A DNA stretch of 64,000 bases from Tiliqua scincoides (GCF_035046505.1 NC_089823.1:8846044-8910043), one strand, 5' to 3'. Shown: positions 12,038-23,514, counted from the stretch's first letter. Program-made: numbers and translations. Notes: generated by a model from the letters alone, not told the origin.

Positions 12038-12342
12038 AAGTCACGTTCATTAGCCCCCCAACTGTTCACAAAGTGTCATTCTCTTCTCCATTCAAACTCA
12101 CCAACAAACCCACTCAGAGTAGGCTTCATCAATACCTCAGTTAGTGCCTTCATCAGCCCTAGACACCCATATCCATCCCAGCATCTAGGGAAGGAGGAGG
12201 AGGGAGAACCACTCACTGATAAGCATTCTGCAGGCAAGTCCTCCTCAGTGGGCATTCTGCACAAGTAATCTCTCCCCAAAGGGGGAGAGGTAAGGAAGGG
12301 GAGGAAGATGCAGGGTTTGCAGTGCACACAGTAAAGGAGGGG

Positions 12343-12592
12343 AAAAGCTGTCCACACTTTCCTGGGAGTAAGCCCTACTGACTGTAAAGGAATAGACATA
12401 CATAGGCTGGGGCTCCAAGGCTGCAATCTTATCCACTCTTTCCTGGGGGTAAGCCCCACTGACCAGACTAGGCTTGCTTCCAAGTAGACATGCATAGGTT
12501 GGGGCTCCAAGGCTGCCAACCTGTCCACACTTTCCTGGGAGTAAACCCCACTGACTACAATGGGACTGACTTCTGAGTAGACATGCATAGGC
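12343..12592. repeat. Tandem cluster of three family P elements next to the CpG island
   Basis: Three units of roughly 85-100 bp, each with 'ctttcctgggagtaagccc' (or a close variant) and 'agacatgcataggctgggg'. The phrase 'ggggctccaaggctgc' recurs between units, so this is a tandem duplication rather than three separate insertions. It ends about 60 bp before the GC-rich island. Confidence 0.7.
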
Positions 12593-12697
12593 TGGGGGAG
12601 CACTAAGCATTTCAGAGGAAGGAGACGGAGCCCCCCACGGCAGGACTCGGAGCCAGGCAAGCTGGATGGCATGCAGGCGGGAGGGGGCAGCACTCAC

Positions 12698-12930
12698 CTG
12701 TCCGGGGTGGCTGCTCCCTGCCCCTCCACCAAGAACAGAAGGCGAGGCGAGAGCGGGTCACCCGGGCATGCGGGGCAGTGCGGGGCTGCTGGAGACTCCC
12801 TGGGACGCAGGCTGTGCAGGCTCCTTCCTCCCGCCCACTCCCGCTTGGGACTCCAAGCCCTGCCGCCTCTGCCGCTGTCCTGGTTGCTCGCAGCAGGGGG
12901 AGGAGGCTGCACAGGCAGCACTAGAAGGCT
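12698..12930 (-). other. RAB30: Candidate minus-strand 5' UTR exon (RAB30 exon 1?)
   Basis: Read on the minus strand the sequence at 12,704-12,691 is CCGGACAG|GTGAGTG, a near-ideal 5' splice site. The exon would end at 12,698 and begin somewhere near 12,930-12,950, just downstream (minus sense) of the GC box and CRE-like site. It has no convincing long coding frame, consistent with an untranslated first exon. RAB30, a Golgi-associated small GTPase, is the expected neighbour from human gene order. The start is a guess and the gene assignment is indirect. Confidence 0.45.
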
Positions 12931-13014
12931 GGCACAATGAATTGCAGCGCCAGCGCCCCGCCCCTCCCGGGCTGGAAGGATGACGTAATGGCCCAGCCCG
13001 GGGAGAAAGGCCAG

Positions 13015-13570
13015 GGGAACCGAGCCCTCTCATTGGCCCGTTCGGAGTCCCTCCCGTCGCTTTCTGGGAACTGTAGTTCTCAGTCATTCCTCCCACGAGT
13101 GAAAAGGCCCACAAAAAACTACGCTTCCCCTGCGGCTGTGCGCGCAGCAGCCTCATTAGTGGCCTCCCCCCACAAAGGCGGAGACGGAGGGAAGGACTTT
13201 CTTCTCCGAGAGCCTAGTTCTCTCATTGGCACTGTCAGAGCCCCTCCCGTTGTTTTCTGGGAATTGTGGTTCTCACTAATCCTACTGCGGTAAAGGAAAG
13301 CACAAGACAAACTACGTTTCGCATGCGGCTGTGCGCGGCGCAGCCTCAGAAGAGGCCTCTTCTACATAGGCGGGGCCTCGCTCCTCAGAGAGCCGAGCCC
13401 GCTCATTGACCATTTCAGAGCCCCTCCCGTTGCTTTCTGGGAATTGTAGTTCCCTGTAACCCTACCGTGGTAAAGAAAGGCACAAGAAAAACTACGTTTC
13501 CCATGCGGCTGTGTGCGGCGCAACCTCAGAAGAGGCCTCTCTCACAAAGGCGGGGACGGAGCGCCTTTCT
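13015..13570. promoter_or_regulatory. Three-copy tandem promoter module with paired ZNF143-type sites
   Basis: Each unit carries, in order, an inverted CCAAT box (13,032; 13,225; degraded to ATTGA at 13,405), a minus-strand ZNF143-like site ACTACARTTCCCAGA (13,063-13,078; 13,256-13,271, where the core reads ACCACA; 13,436-13,451), and a plus-strand variant ACTACGTTTCCCATGC-like site followed by GCGGCTGTGCGCG (13,118; 13,311; 13,491). The spacing is exactly 193 bp from unit 1 to 2 and 180 bp from 2 to 3 for every landmark, so the module was duplicated as a block. ZNF143/Staf sites are common in TATA-less and bidirectional promoters. Confidence 0.8.
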
Positions 13571-13600
13571 CCTCAGAGAGTTGAGGTTGCTTCTCCCTCA

Positions 13601-13617
13601 CGGCGGCCATATTGGCT
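13601..13617. promoter_or_regulatory. YY1-like site with adjacent inverted CCAAT
   Basis: GGCGGCCATATTGGC contains the YY1 core CCATATT overlapped by ATTGG. YY1 sites often lie just downstream of TATA-less starts, so a plus-strand start nearby is plausible. Confidence 0.5.
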
Positions 13618-13860
13618 GCGATGGGTGGAGTTGGAGACCCGCTGCTTTCTTTGGGGGGCAAGAAGGTGATCCTCGGAGCTGGGGGGTGGGGAGGGCGAAC
13701 ATAGCAATGGGGGGGGTTCGGGCTTTGGTGGGCGATGAGGGCGGCGGGTGGAGTGCGGGAGGGGGTAAGGGTCAAACCTCCTCGTAGTGCGTTCGGTAAT
13801 TGTGTCTCCTCTTCTCTCCCCCCCCCCAGCCGTAGCAACTGGGCTGCTGAGGAGGGCCGC

Positions 13861-13874
13861 GTTGCTATGGAAAC
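13861..13874. promoter_or_regulatory. RFX X-box
   Basis: GTTGCTATGGAAAC fits the palindromic X-box GTTGCCATGGCAAC with two mismatches. A matching box occurs in the PCF11 island at 45,921. Confidence 0.6.
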
Positions 13875-14060
13875 GCTTGGCGGGCGCGCGCCTGAGCCTC
13901 TCCAGTGCAGCGCGGCGGCGCGCTCGAGTCACCGCTAGGGGGTGCTCGCCCTTGGCGCCCTGGAGGATGGGACTGGAGCCAACGCGTGAAAGGACCTGCA
14001 GGGGAAGGGTCACTGGAGCAGGGATGTGGCGGGGGGGGGAGGCTGGTGGGGTAGAGCTGC

Positions 14061-14745
14061 GTTTTTGAATCCTAGTTATGAATTATTTATTTTTAAGGTG
14101 CATATTTGAATTGTAGTTCTAATCGCATATGGGGTGCTGCATCGAAAATGAGAGGCCAGGTCCCTGACCCGAGTGGCTTCCCTTCTAAATTGTGATAGAG
14201 GAGGCCTAAATGGGGGGAGAACTAAATGATGATTTCTGTTGCAGGCGTCTCCTGCTTTCCGACGGTTCACCTTCCGACAATCTTCTCTTTCGGCACATTT
14301 CAGTTATACCCGGAAGTCATTCATGCAAAGCATGCTCCGCTCTTTCAACCTCTCTCTGCTGTTCTAAAGGCTAAAATTGCCCTCCCCATGTTGATTTGCC
14401 TATGTCATGGTGATTCAAACCGTTCTGGTATTTGTGTGTGTGTGTGCATGAGAGAGAGCAAACGAGAGAGCACGTGTGCCAGCTTTAGCTCTGGGTCTCT
14501 ACCCATTCCCAAAGGCATTAATGAGAATCCATTTGCAGAAATCTTCATGTCACAGCAGAAATTTGCAAGATTAAAAAAAGCACTTGTAATTGCTAAGTAG
14601 AAAAGCGTTGGAAGCACCATTTGTAAACCTAAAAATGACTGGGTTCTGCTTTTCACCACTGCTCTGGTCCCTAACCTGACAAACAAGTGGGGTGTGCCTG
14701 TACATGTACTTTGGCTTAGTGACGTAGGTTGGACAGGGACTACTG
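14061..14745. other. Non-coding stretch
   Basis: Possible acceptor-like sequence (ttctgttgcag) at about 14,235-14,245, but no coding exon follows. A GT/GA-rich patch lies at 14,432-14,470. Confidence 0.35.
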
Positions 14746-14837
14746 TAGGCGTGTCAAATGTAAGGCTTGCGGACCAAATGCAGCCCCCAGGAGCAGTATA
14801 TCTGGCCCCTGTTACAATTGGGCTTCCCCAGGTTGAT

Positions 14838-14878
<41 letters not shown>

Positions 14879-15072
14879 CTTGAAATTATGACCAAGACTT
14901 GCTCATTTTCTGTTCTGTCATTTCCAGCTAATGAGTTTGCATGTGAGAACTAAGTGCTTATATCATCTGCTTAATAACATATGCTTTCTGCTTATGATGT
15001 CACTTCCAGCTCTCAGCAGGTACCATGAATGCTAATTTTGGCCTTTTGTATGAAATGAGTTTGACATCACTG
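14746..15072 (+). mobile_element. hAT-like non-autonomous element with an internal CT microsatellite
   Basis: Flanks gactactg (14,738-14,745) and gactaagg (15,073-15,080) agree at 6 of 8 positions with TA at the centre. Left end resembles CAGGGGTGTCAAA; right end is GTTTGACATCACTG. A (CT)n run at about 14,841-14,874 has expanded inside it. Confidence 0.75.
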
Positions 15073-15080
15073 GACTAAGG

Positions 15081-15622
15081 GGTTGTGCCAAAGATTTGTT
15101 TTGTTAAAAAAAAAAAAAATGACATCCTGCCTTTCTTTAAAGGGACAAGGAAGCTTACGACAAACAGATAACATAAAATGCAAGCAAATCAATTAGTAGC
15201 AGCAGTACAATAATAAATCTGAAAGGAGGGGCAAGTTAAAGGAACAGGGCATGAAGGGGAACAATTTGTAAGAATGGGCCTTGAGGACAAGGAATTTCAT
15301 TTGATTTGCCTCTCTGTGGGTGCAAAATGGATATTTTTGTTGGCCACTAGAAAAGAAACAAAAATAGGTGTCTTCTATTCTCCATTTCTTAAACATATAA
15401 AATTAAAACTTAATGGATGCATAATACTTAATAATAAGTCCTAGCGAGTTTACACCCTGATAATTGGCATTTATAGTATATTTAAGTGTTGAGAGCACAT
15501 CAACTGTGATCATCCTGTTGCAGCAACCACCCTATGATAAGTGAGAATTATTGTAATCTTGCAATTGAGGTTATGGCTTACCTAACGCGACCTAGTGAGT
15601 TCTTGACAGAGATGAAATTATA
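15081..15622. other. Non-coding stretch
   Basis: An A run lies at about 15,106-15,119. No gene or named repeat. Confidence 0.35.
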
Positions 15623-15623
15623 A

Positions 15624-15624
15624 C

Positions 15625-15658
<34 letters not shown>

Positions 15659-15895
15659 AGTATTTATATACCGCTTTTCAACTAAAAGTTCACAAAGCAG
15701 TTTACAGAGAAAAATCAAGTAACTAAATGGCTCCAAAAGGGCTCACAATCTAAAAAGATGCAAAAGAATACCAGCAGACAGCCACTAGAACAGACACTGC
15801 TGGGGTGAGATGGGCCAGTTACTCTCCCCCTGCTAAAAAAAGGAGCACCCACTTGAAAAAGTGCCTCTTACCCAATTAGCAGGGGTTGAAACTAG
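15624..15895 (-). mobile_element. LINE-like 3' fragment beginning in an ATT microsatellite
   Basis: (ATT)n at about 15,624-15,656 is followed by 'aacagtatttatataccgct' and a conserved-looking body ending 'cttacccaattagcagggg'. Read on the minus strand this is a retroposon body ending in 'gcggtatataaatactgtt' plus an AAT tail. The same 3' end, in the other orientation, is at about 61,160-61,190. Family name not certain. Confidence 0.55.
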
Positions 15896-16685
15896 AAAAC
15901 TAGAGATTTTCTGTTTCTCTTAGCTGAGAGCTGTCATTCCTTAGGATGACAAACTTTCAGATATTAGACCTCACAGCCTTAATGGTATGATGAAGCCATA
16001 TGCTCAGTGCCCAGATATCCCACGTCTATGAAGGAGTGTCCAGTATTTTGTCATTGTAGAGCCTGAAAATCATTATAAAATCAAAACAACTTATCCCATT
16101 GGTTTGAGAATGCAGCCTTTCTGACAAGGGGCATAATATTGCATTGGATGAATAATAGTGGGGTAGTAGCAGTTCTTAAGTTTGCTTTTGGGGTCAGAAA
16201 AATCCACAATTACTTTTTTGGCTCATCCTAATAAAAGCATCAACAAACAAGCTTTTAGTTCTATGGGATTCTTCAGTCAGGTTAGATAAGCCATCCAGGG
16301 AGGAATATTAAGGAGTGATAATCCTCAAAGGTCTGTAAAATCAAAAGATGGAGTTTACAAGTGATATGCTGTTGGACAACCTATAACATATCCCCACTGT
16401 TCCCTCCCCGCTTCAACTAACTGGTTGAAAAATCGTATAGATTCAAAAGCTTGTTGTGTGATTCCTTTGGGGGGGGGGGGGGGAGCTGGTCCTGATAAAG
16501 GCGCTACCCAACTTTGGATTCTGCCTTGTTCTTCTAATGGACCAATAGGACCAATACAGTCTAGTACTTTCAGCTACAAGTGGCCTGTATCTCCTGCCAT
16601 TTCTTGTCCACACCTTGACACCTTGTTCTCTGCATTTTGTACTCGGAAGTTCAATTAAACTTTCTTGCGGACAAATCTGTATTGT
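15896..16685. other. Non-coding stretch with a G run
   Basis: A 15-base G tract lies near 16,470-16,484. Nothing else recognised. Confidence 0.35.
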
Positions 16686-17135
16686 AGAGGTTCCCAGACT
16701 GGGGCATTATGATGCTCCAGCCAGGGAAGCTCTGTCATTGCCCCCTTAAGGGGCAGGGTGGCAGTGGTGACACAATTCCCATGATTGCACCACCAACCAG
16801 GGGAAAGGATTTTTAAAAAACTTACCTAGGGGTCCCTATGACTATCCAGAGGATCCAAAGAACCTGTGACCCTGTCTACAGGTCTCCCTATACATCCAAA
16901 CTGCTGTTAATATCAAGAAAAGACCTGGTTTTGTGGTGAAAACCAGAAGTGGTTTTTAAAAAACATTTTACAGCAGTTTGGAGGCACAGGGAGGCCTGCA
17001 GAGGGGGTCATAGGTTCCTTGAACTCTCCAGAGAGTCATAGAGACCCCTAGGTTAAAAAAAAAAAAAAAAAAAAAACCCTTTCCAGCCCCACAGCAGCAT
17101 GATCGTGGTGCTGCAAATACTGGGATCTGCTACCA
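16686..17135. mobile_element. Long foldback element
   Basis: A left arm (about 16,811-16,912) and a right arm (about 16,967-17,065) are inverted copies of roughly 100 bp. 'cctaggggtccctatgact' pairs with 'agtcatagagacccctagg', and 'aaactgctgt' pairs with 'acagcagttt'. The pairing continues outward (16,775-16,810 with 17,078-17,115). A poly-A run sits at 17,057-17,077. No coding capacity; probably a DNA-transposon-derived MITE. Confidence 0.65.
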
Positions 17136-17577
17136 TGTAAGATTCCAGCCTAAAATTTCTCCTTTTGGCAGTTTAATTGGTGTCAAAAATGCTTGAATAT
17201 ATGCGAGTATATCTTGAGCTGACTTAGTCAAAATTAATTACGTAATCCTAGGATTACAAGATTTCAAAGTTCTCATATGATGTCAATATGTACGTATATC
17301 GAATAGTCAAGTGAAGCATAGAAAAGACAAATATGACTGATTTAACTCATGTAGCGAGAGTGTGCGTGTATGGTATTGTGAGGGGAGGTTATAATTGACG
17401 AATGCTATAGAAGCGCTTGTGAGAGTTTACGTTAAAAGCAGGGCTTTTAGTCAGGCTGGAGCTAAACTTAAACAATGAAGCTGATCCTCCTATAGAGCTG
17501 TTATGCTGTCCCCTGGCAACGTTGGCTAGAAATGGGGTGGGCGGCAGCTGACATACTTTTTATTTTGGAGGTATTTC
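17136..17577. other. Non-coding stretch
   Basis: No gene or recognised repeat. Confidence 0.35.
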
Positions 17578-17585
17578 TTCTAGAG

Positions 17586-18021
17586 CAGGGGTGTCCAAAC
17601 TTTTTGGCAGGAGGGCCACATTATCTCCCTGATACTGTGTCGAGAGCCAGGAAAAAAAGAATTAATTTATATTTCAAATTTGAATAAATTTACATAAATG
17701 AATATATTAGAGATGAAACTTATATAACTCAAGTTCTATAAAAGGTCTTGCACAAAGCAAGGCCAACCATTCCTTTGCTGCTGCTGCTGCTGCATCACAA
17801 ATGTGAAACAGCAAGCAGTGGAGAGAGCCCTTGTCCCACAGCTCATGCTGGAGGTCAAACAGTTGGCTGTCACGCTGAGAGCAGTTGCATCAGGCCAGCC
17901 CGGGCTCCAGCAAGTCTCTGGAGGACCAGAGGCTCATTGGAGACTGGGGGCTCCCTGAGGGCCAGATTGGGAGTCCTCAAGAGCCACAAGTGGCCCCAGG
18001 GCCGGGGTTTGGGCACCCCTG
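17586..18021 (+). mobile_element. hAT non-autonomous element, 436 bp
   Basis: Terminal repeats CAGGGGTGTCCAAAC and GTTTGGGCACCCCTG. Flanks ttctagag (17,578-17,585) and atctagag (18,022-18,029) agree at 7 of 8 positions with TA at the centre. Related copies lie at 9.3, 23.5, 32.1 and 37.3 kb. Confidence 0.85.
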
Positions 18022-18029
18022 ATCTAGAG

Positions 18030-19511
18030 CTTCAGACTACACATTTTAAAGTTTGCCTTTGGCAATGTGGGTAAGAAGTCTGCACATAAATGCCTGTTAG
18101 TAATATAAACCTGTAGAAGGAAGTCACATTGCATTCAGTAGGTTTTTAATGTCTAGTAAGCTTACTTATGGTTCCCCTTTTGAGAGTCTTTGGGAGAAGA
18201 AAATAAACTACTCAATATAGGCTCAAGTATACACCATTAGATTTTTGGTACTAGCATTGTAATGGGGAGGGGTTCACATAAACTGTGTTCTAATTCTGAA
18301 TACTTGTTATGCAAGGGGATACCATTAATAGTTTACTCCTCCAGGTATAACACTGAGTACATACTGAGTCAGTTTTTCTTTACATCTTGTTCATTGTTTG
18401 TTATCCAAATCTTCTGTGGTGACCCCTCTAAAGAAATCAATTTGCAGCCTGATCTAGCATGTGTTCATTCGATTGAGCTCAGTCAGACAGGGCCTTTAAC
18501 ACAGTTTCTGAGCCATTAAAAGGGATCCTGTGCTGCAAGCAGGTTCACAGAACAAATCTATCTCAAAAGTTACTAGCCGTCTTGTCTAGACATTCCAGTG
18601 AGTCATTCATGGTCACTTGATAGTCTGAAGATGTCTCTTTCGAGGTGAGTGGCTGGAGGAGAGCCTAAAAAAGGACTGATTGCAAAACACACAACACTGC
18701 AAATCTACAATTTAAGTCTTTCCAGGAGCTGCCAGAGCAGATAACATGAAATGGAACTACGTTTGTCTCATATGCTGTCTCATTAGAAATGTCAGTGATT
18801 TACGTTTTCTTGCCTTTTCAGTTCCATCTGCGCCATACTAGAGTGCACTGCTCGGCCTTTAATCCAGCAAGAATTGAAGTGACGGACACTGTAGCTTTAT
18901 CACAGCCGGGTTCAAAATAACAAATAAGCTTTTTTAACAACTCCTCTTCCTTCTACAAACATGGTTTATTCCTTCTTGAGATCTATTTTTTCCTATATTG
19001 TGTCAACCTAGCACCTACAGAAAAAGTTGTTTTGAGGGCTTTAGACTCTAAATAGGTTAGGATAGTCTTTTCTGGGTGAGAGAACATCCTGTTTCTAAGA
19101 CTGTAATTAAATCTGACCTTGGAACTTGGCAGCTGCCACCCTTCCTTAGGTAAAAGTGGTAAGTGTTCTCAAAGCACTACTGTTTCGTTTTTTATTCTCT
19201 GAAATAACAGTGTTCCAAGTTGTATTGAACTTGGCCAAAGTGTTACTGCAGGCAAACTAGAAGGTGCTTCTCCAGCATGTGAACCCGCCTTATGTCCATT
19301 CTGCTGATCTGACCCAGTATTACCTTTGTGAGTTGTTGACTGAGAAGATATCTGGCATAAATGTTTCCTAGCCCTTTTACCCAATATCTTTAAAAGAGAA
19401 ATGCCAGCAGTGAAACTTTGCTCATGCAAAACATTTGCTCTGTCACTGCTGATCTCTGACATTGCAGGCTTCTGCTGCTGCTGTTATACATGGAGTCATC
19501 TGTGCATGATA
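18030..19511. other. Non-coding stretch
   Basis: No exon, RNA gene or repeat I can support. Confidence 0.4.
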
Positions 19512-19519
19512 CACTACAG

Positions 19520-19837
19520 TGGGGGTGTCAAACTTTTCATACAGAGGGCCGAAGTTAGCATTCGGGGTGCCTGCTGAGGTCCAGAGGTGCTGTAATTAAC
19601 CAGAAAGTGACATCATTAAGCAGCTGATAGCCAGAAATCAGCAATTTATTCTCATTAACTGCAAATGACAGAAGAGAAAATACGCAAATCTTGATCATAT
19701 TTCAAGATATGGGAAAGCCCAATTTTGAAGTGGGCTTATGTTTCAGCAGTAACACCTCAGCACTGCTCAGCAGCTGAGAGCCTGAGGGCTGAATAAAAAG
19801 CTTCTGGGGGCCGCATCCAGCCTGTTTGACACCCCTG
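19520..19837 (-). mobile_element. hAT-like non-autonomous element
   Basis: Ends TGGGGGTGTCAAAC and GTTTGACACCCCTG. Flanks cactacag and caggacag agree at 6 of 8 positions. The body is the reverse complement of the 14,746-15,072 element ('tttcaagatatgggaaagcc'). Confidence 0.75.
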
Positions 19838-19845
19838 CAGGACAG

Positions 19846-22800
19846 AGTAACATGAGTTGGAAGTTCAGAATGTTACCCTTGAGGAGCATACAATATCAAT
19901 GTAAAATAAGAGAAAGATGACTAATGCTGAAGTGGAAAGTTACAAGGATAATCAGGGATGAATGTGAGCAGTTCTGATCCAAAAGAGAACCCAGAGTCCA
20001 GAGGTGTGTTATTGGAACTGTGCCAACAGGAATCCTTGGCAGTCCTTTTTCATGTAGGGTCAATCCTTCATTCCCTTTTCAGAGCAGTCATTGTGTAAGC
20101 CAGTGGCTGGCCTGAGTATCCTGAACTGCTCAAGTTCAAAATTATACAGCTGCAGGTATAAAGGTAAGGCCAGGTCTTCCAGAGGTCATAATTTTCTGAT
20201 TAAATTGTACAGAGCATAGATATGTTCAAAGGTGACAAACTGTCTTTCAGCTTTACAAGCATACTTGACAACAGTGCTGAGATGTCTTCCACCCTGTCTC
20301 CACTTACTTTTGTAATACTCAATACAGCATCTGCATAGCTTGTGGATAAATGAGATTTCATCCAGAAGTAATTTAGAGGGAGAGACACAATGGTTGTGTT
20401 GATTGAATTCATGGCTTCTGGGTAAACTTAAGCTCATCTAGCATTTTTTTCCTGTGTCCTGTTTACTTGGGTGTGTTTCAGTGGTGTTTGCTTTATGTGT
20501 CCTTGGGGCTGCACTGTAAGGCTGTAGTCTTTTGACATAGTTACTTAGAAGTAATTTCTATTTTAGTAGAACAATCCTCCAAGTCAACATGTTTAGGATT
20601 AAATCCCTATGGTGTGATAGTAATCTAGATGTTGTTTAGATGCAATTTAGTTGTTGCATTGAAGGGAGTGGGTGTTTCTATCTTCCTAGATAGTGTCTTG
20701 GTTTCTCAGTGATTTAAAGCTCCAGGGTGTAAATGGCCCTTTTTAAGCTGATATCAGCAGTCTTCAAGCCAGTTTGGGTTCATGACTAGGTGGAGTTTCA
20801 CTCTTGTGCATCTGTACTTGTTAACACCTTTTCAGCTGCTATTACTTGAAGAAATCCACAGTTTCCAACCTAATTTCCTAGTGCATTTTTCCCCAGAGTC
20901 TTTGCTTAACAGTTTCTCAGGTGGATTGAAGGGTTACTTGAAGGTAAGTAATGATGCTTCTTCAGTGTTACATACCTTGTAAGTGTGTACAAACAGCACT
21001 GGGATAAAATGACTTTGTTGTACAAAGTTATTTTATGCCTGTGTGACTTTGCACAAGGGTTGAATTGATTTTTTATTTTTTTTGGCCTGGTGAACAAAAA
21101 TGGTTTGCAGTGGAGAACACACAAGGACAGTCTGTTCTCAACATTCTTTAACCACAAGATTAAGATGTTATGAAAGCAATTTCTGTACACTGGATAATCA
21201 CAGTTCCCTCGATCACCTGGTACAATCTAACCTAATAAATGGTTGGGACTTTCTGTTCTTTACTCAGAAGAACATCAGCTAAGTTGCACCCAAAGTATTA
21301 CTTGAAAAACTGTTATTGATTTTTCAATGTATAATGTATGAAAGGAAGGTTAGTTCTTTTTTTTTTCCTTTTTTTAAAGATCAAGTGTACCTTTGAAATG
21401 AAGTTTTCTTCTGATGACCGATTTGCCAGGTTTGGCCCAAAGCACTTCAGTCCACTGTTCCCACTAAGCCAAGCAGTGTCATGATGCAGTCCCAACGCTG
21501 CACAGCTGTGGAACCTATCCGTGCAACTAACACAGCACCAATGCGGGCACCCTGTAGGGAGAACTGAGTCAGTGGGAGACATGCTCCCACTGGGTGACAC
21601 CAGAGTCTGGGTTGAAAGCAAGGGAGCTGAGTTTCAAGATAAGCAGTAAAGCTCAAGACTTGATAAACAGGAGTGAATGATTACATACTGTACTCTGTAC
21701 ATCCAAGTTTCCTGCTGCTTCCCTGCCTTTTTGAATGAGTCACTGTTTTGGGTGGAGCTGCTTAATCCTCTCCTGCTCAGCTTGCCCTAAAAGGCTTCTC
21801 CACGCCTCACCCCCAAGCTTCAAATGTGTTTGAAGGGCAATTTACCATGTGTCTACTGGGAAAGAAGTGTGAGTCAGAGTTAGGGAAAGGATTGTTCCTC
21901 TCCCAGCTACTTCACTCTCAGTTGCCTTTCAAAGTGGCTTTACATGCAAAATGGGTCTATCTGTTGGTTTTTACATGTGTCGCATACAAGTTTGGCCGTA
22001 TGCAGTTGCATTTAAAAGTATACCCTCCACTGGGTGGCACACAAAGCACAGGTGGATACAAAGAAAAGCATCCTCCAACTGAATGCTCAGCAGAACCGAG
22101 TGTATATAGGCAATGTGTGTCTCGAAAATGTTCAGTGATGGGAGGTGATTCTGTGACCTTCAACAAGTGCTGCTGTTTCTCACGACACCCCAAGATAAGT
22201 ACAAGGCTGTTCAGTATCTGTAAGACAAGCCAGCTATTTAAAGGAAGGGAAGGGGAGATGTGAAATGGGGAGAGTCACTGTATTTTGTTTGACAGGTGCG
22301 TGAAGAAGGAAGCATAAATCCAGTTAGCTGTGAAGCTTTAAGAACTGCCATTTTCATCTAAAAATGAAAGCAAATGCACTTCATGTATTTAAATGGCATT
22401 AATACGCTTGTATGGGAAATGCTGAATGCGTGACTCAGCTGGGAAGAGAACTTGTCTTTAAAGTGAATCTCTTTGCAGTTTTGGCTGTTTGAGTAGGTTG
22501 CTGGGCCTGCACTAATACTTTTCTCCTGTCTTTCAGCGCCAAGGAGCACAGTGAAGCTTTGCTGGGCCCTGGAAAACCTCTCCCTAGAATGCTAATTGCC
22601 CAACAGGAGTGCCAAGATAACCTAAATAAGCTGCATCTTTTCAGAGCTGCCACTGGTGCATACCTAGAGTTGTGAAAGCTTTGAAAGTCAGGCGTTGTTC
22701 TGTGTAGATCATAAGCTACTTAGCAAGAAATTTAGCCCTGTGGTGCTTAATAGCACTGGGCCATATGATTTGGGCACGTATATGCTTTTCATCCAGCAGG

Positions 22801-23514
22801 GGGAGAAAAAAAAATACAGTATTACACCCAATCTCATTTCGCAGAGAAGCTGCAAAGAATCCCCCCCCCCCCCCCCGTAGGTCGAGATGATGACATCATG
22901 GGGCCTTCACAGTGAACTGTGCCCTTCTGCACACATCATGGGGAAAGTGGCCACACCCTGTGCAATGCCATCTCTTTCAAAGAAGGCACAAACAGCATGT
23001 TTACAAGGAGATCTCCATTTAAATGGGCCCCAGTATTCCATTTATATTACCTTTTTGAGTGAAGCAAGTTTGTAATAAGTCTGCTCTTAAAGGGGAGATG
23101 TTTACATTATCTAAGAATGAGCAACATGTTAAGAAGGCAAGTCCTTGTTTCAAAGTTTGCCTGTGCCATGAATTCACTAGGTGACCTTGGGTGCAAGCTG
23201 TTCTGACTGCATGCACACACACTACCCCCATATTTCTATATATGATACTGACCTCAAGGCTCAGCAAATAATCATGATAGGTGCTGTTTTATTTCAGGAG
23301 AAAGTGAAGTGCTGCTGAATCCTCTTAAAAAACTTCCAGTCTAGGGTGCTGTTCCCCTATCTAGGATGTGTTCCATGACATGGAACACTGGTGAGCATCA
23401 TGAAGAACCACAACAAGAGAATGGAAGCTTGCAAAGTAGAAGTGGAGCTGACTGCGTTGCAGGGTGGGGTTAATTTGGCTTCAGTTTCATTTCCATCCGT
23501 GTCTCAAAGTTTTA
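19846..23514. other. Non-coding stretch, few repeats
   Basis: The longest stretch without a recognised transposon between the two islands. There is a T-rich patch at 21,358-21,376 and a C run at 22,861-22,876. Frames such as 21,826-22,263 show no recognisable domain. Confidence 0.4.

Larger units (their letters stand above)
12650..14060. promoter_or_regulatory. CpG-island promoter, probably RAB30 and a divergent transcript
   Basis: GC- and CpG-rich DNA between AT-rich flanks. It holds a GC box (about 12,957-12,967), a CRE-like TGACGTAA (12,980-12,987), repeated CCAAT boxes, ZNF143-like sites, a YY1-like site and an RFX X-box. A minus-strand splice donor at 12,691-12,700 shows that a transcript leaves to the left. 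Human RAB30 starts upstream of PCF11 on the opposite strand with a non-coding first exon, which fits. The gene name is inference, because no RAB30 coding exon is in the window. A plus-strand start near 13,600 is possible but not shown. Confidence 0.7.

Noticed and set aside
12076-12693. A 205-codon minus-strand frame beside the left island
   Set aside because: It reads through tandem family P repeats ('PMHVYSE' recurring); no protein family features.
13573-14013. A minus-strand protein in the left CpG island
   Set aside because: Frames stay open there because of high GC; overlapping frames occur on both strands and none resembles a known protein.
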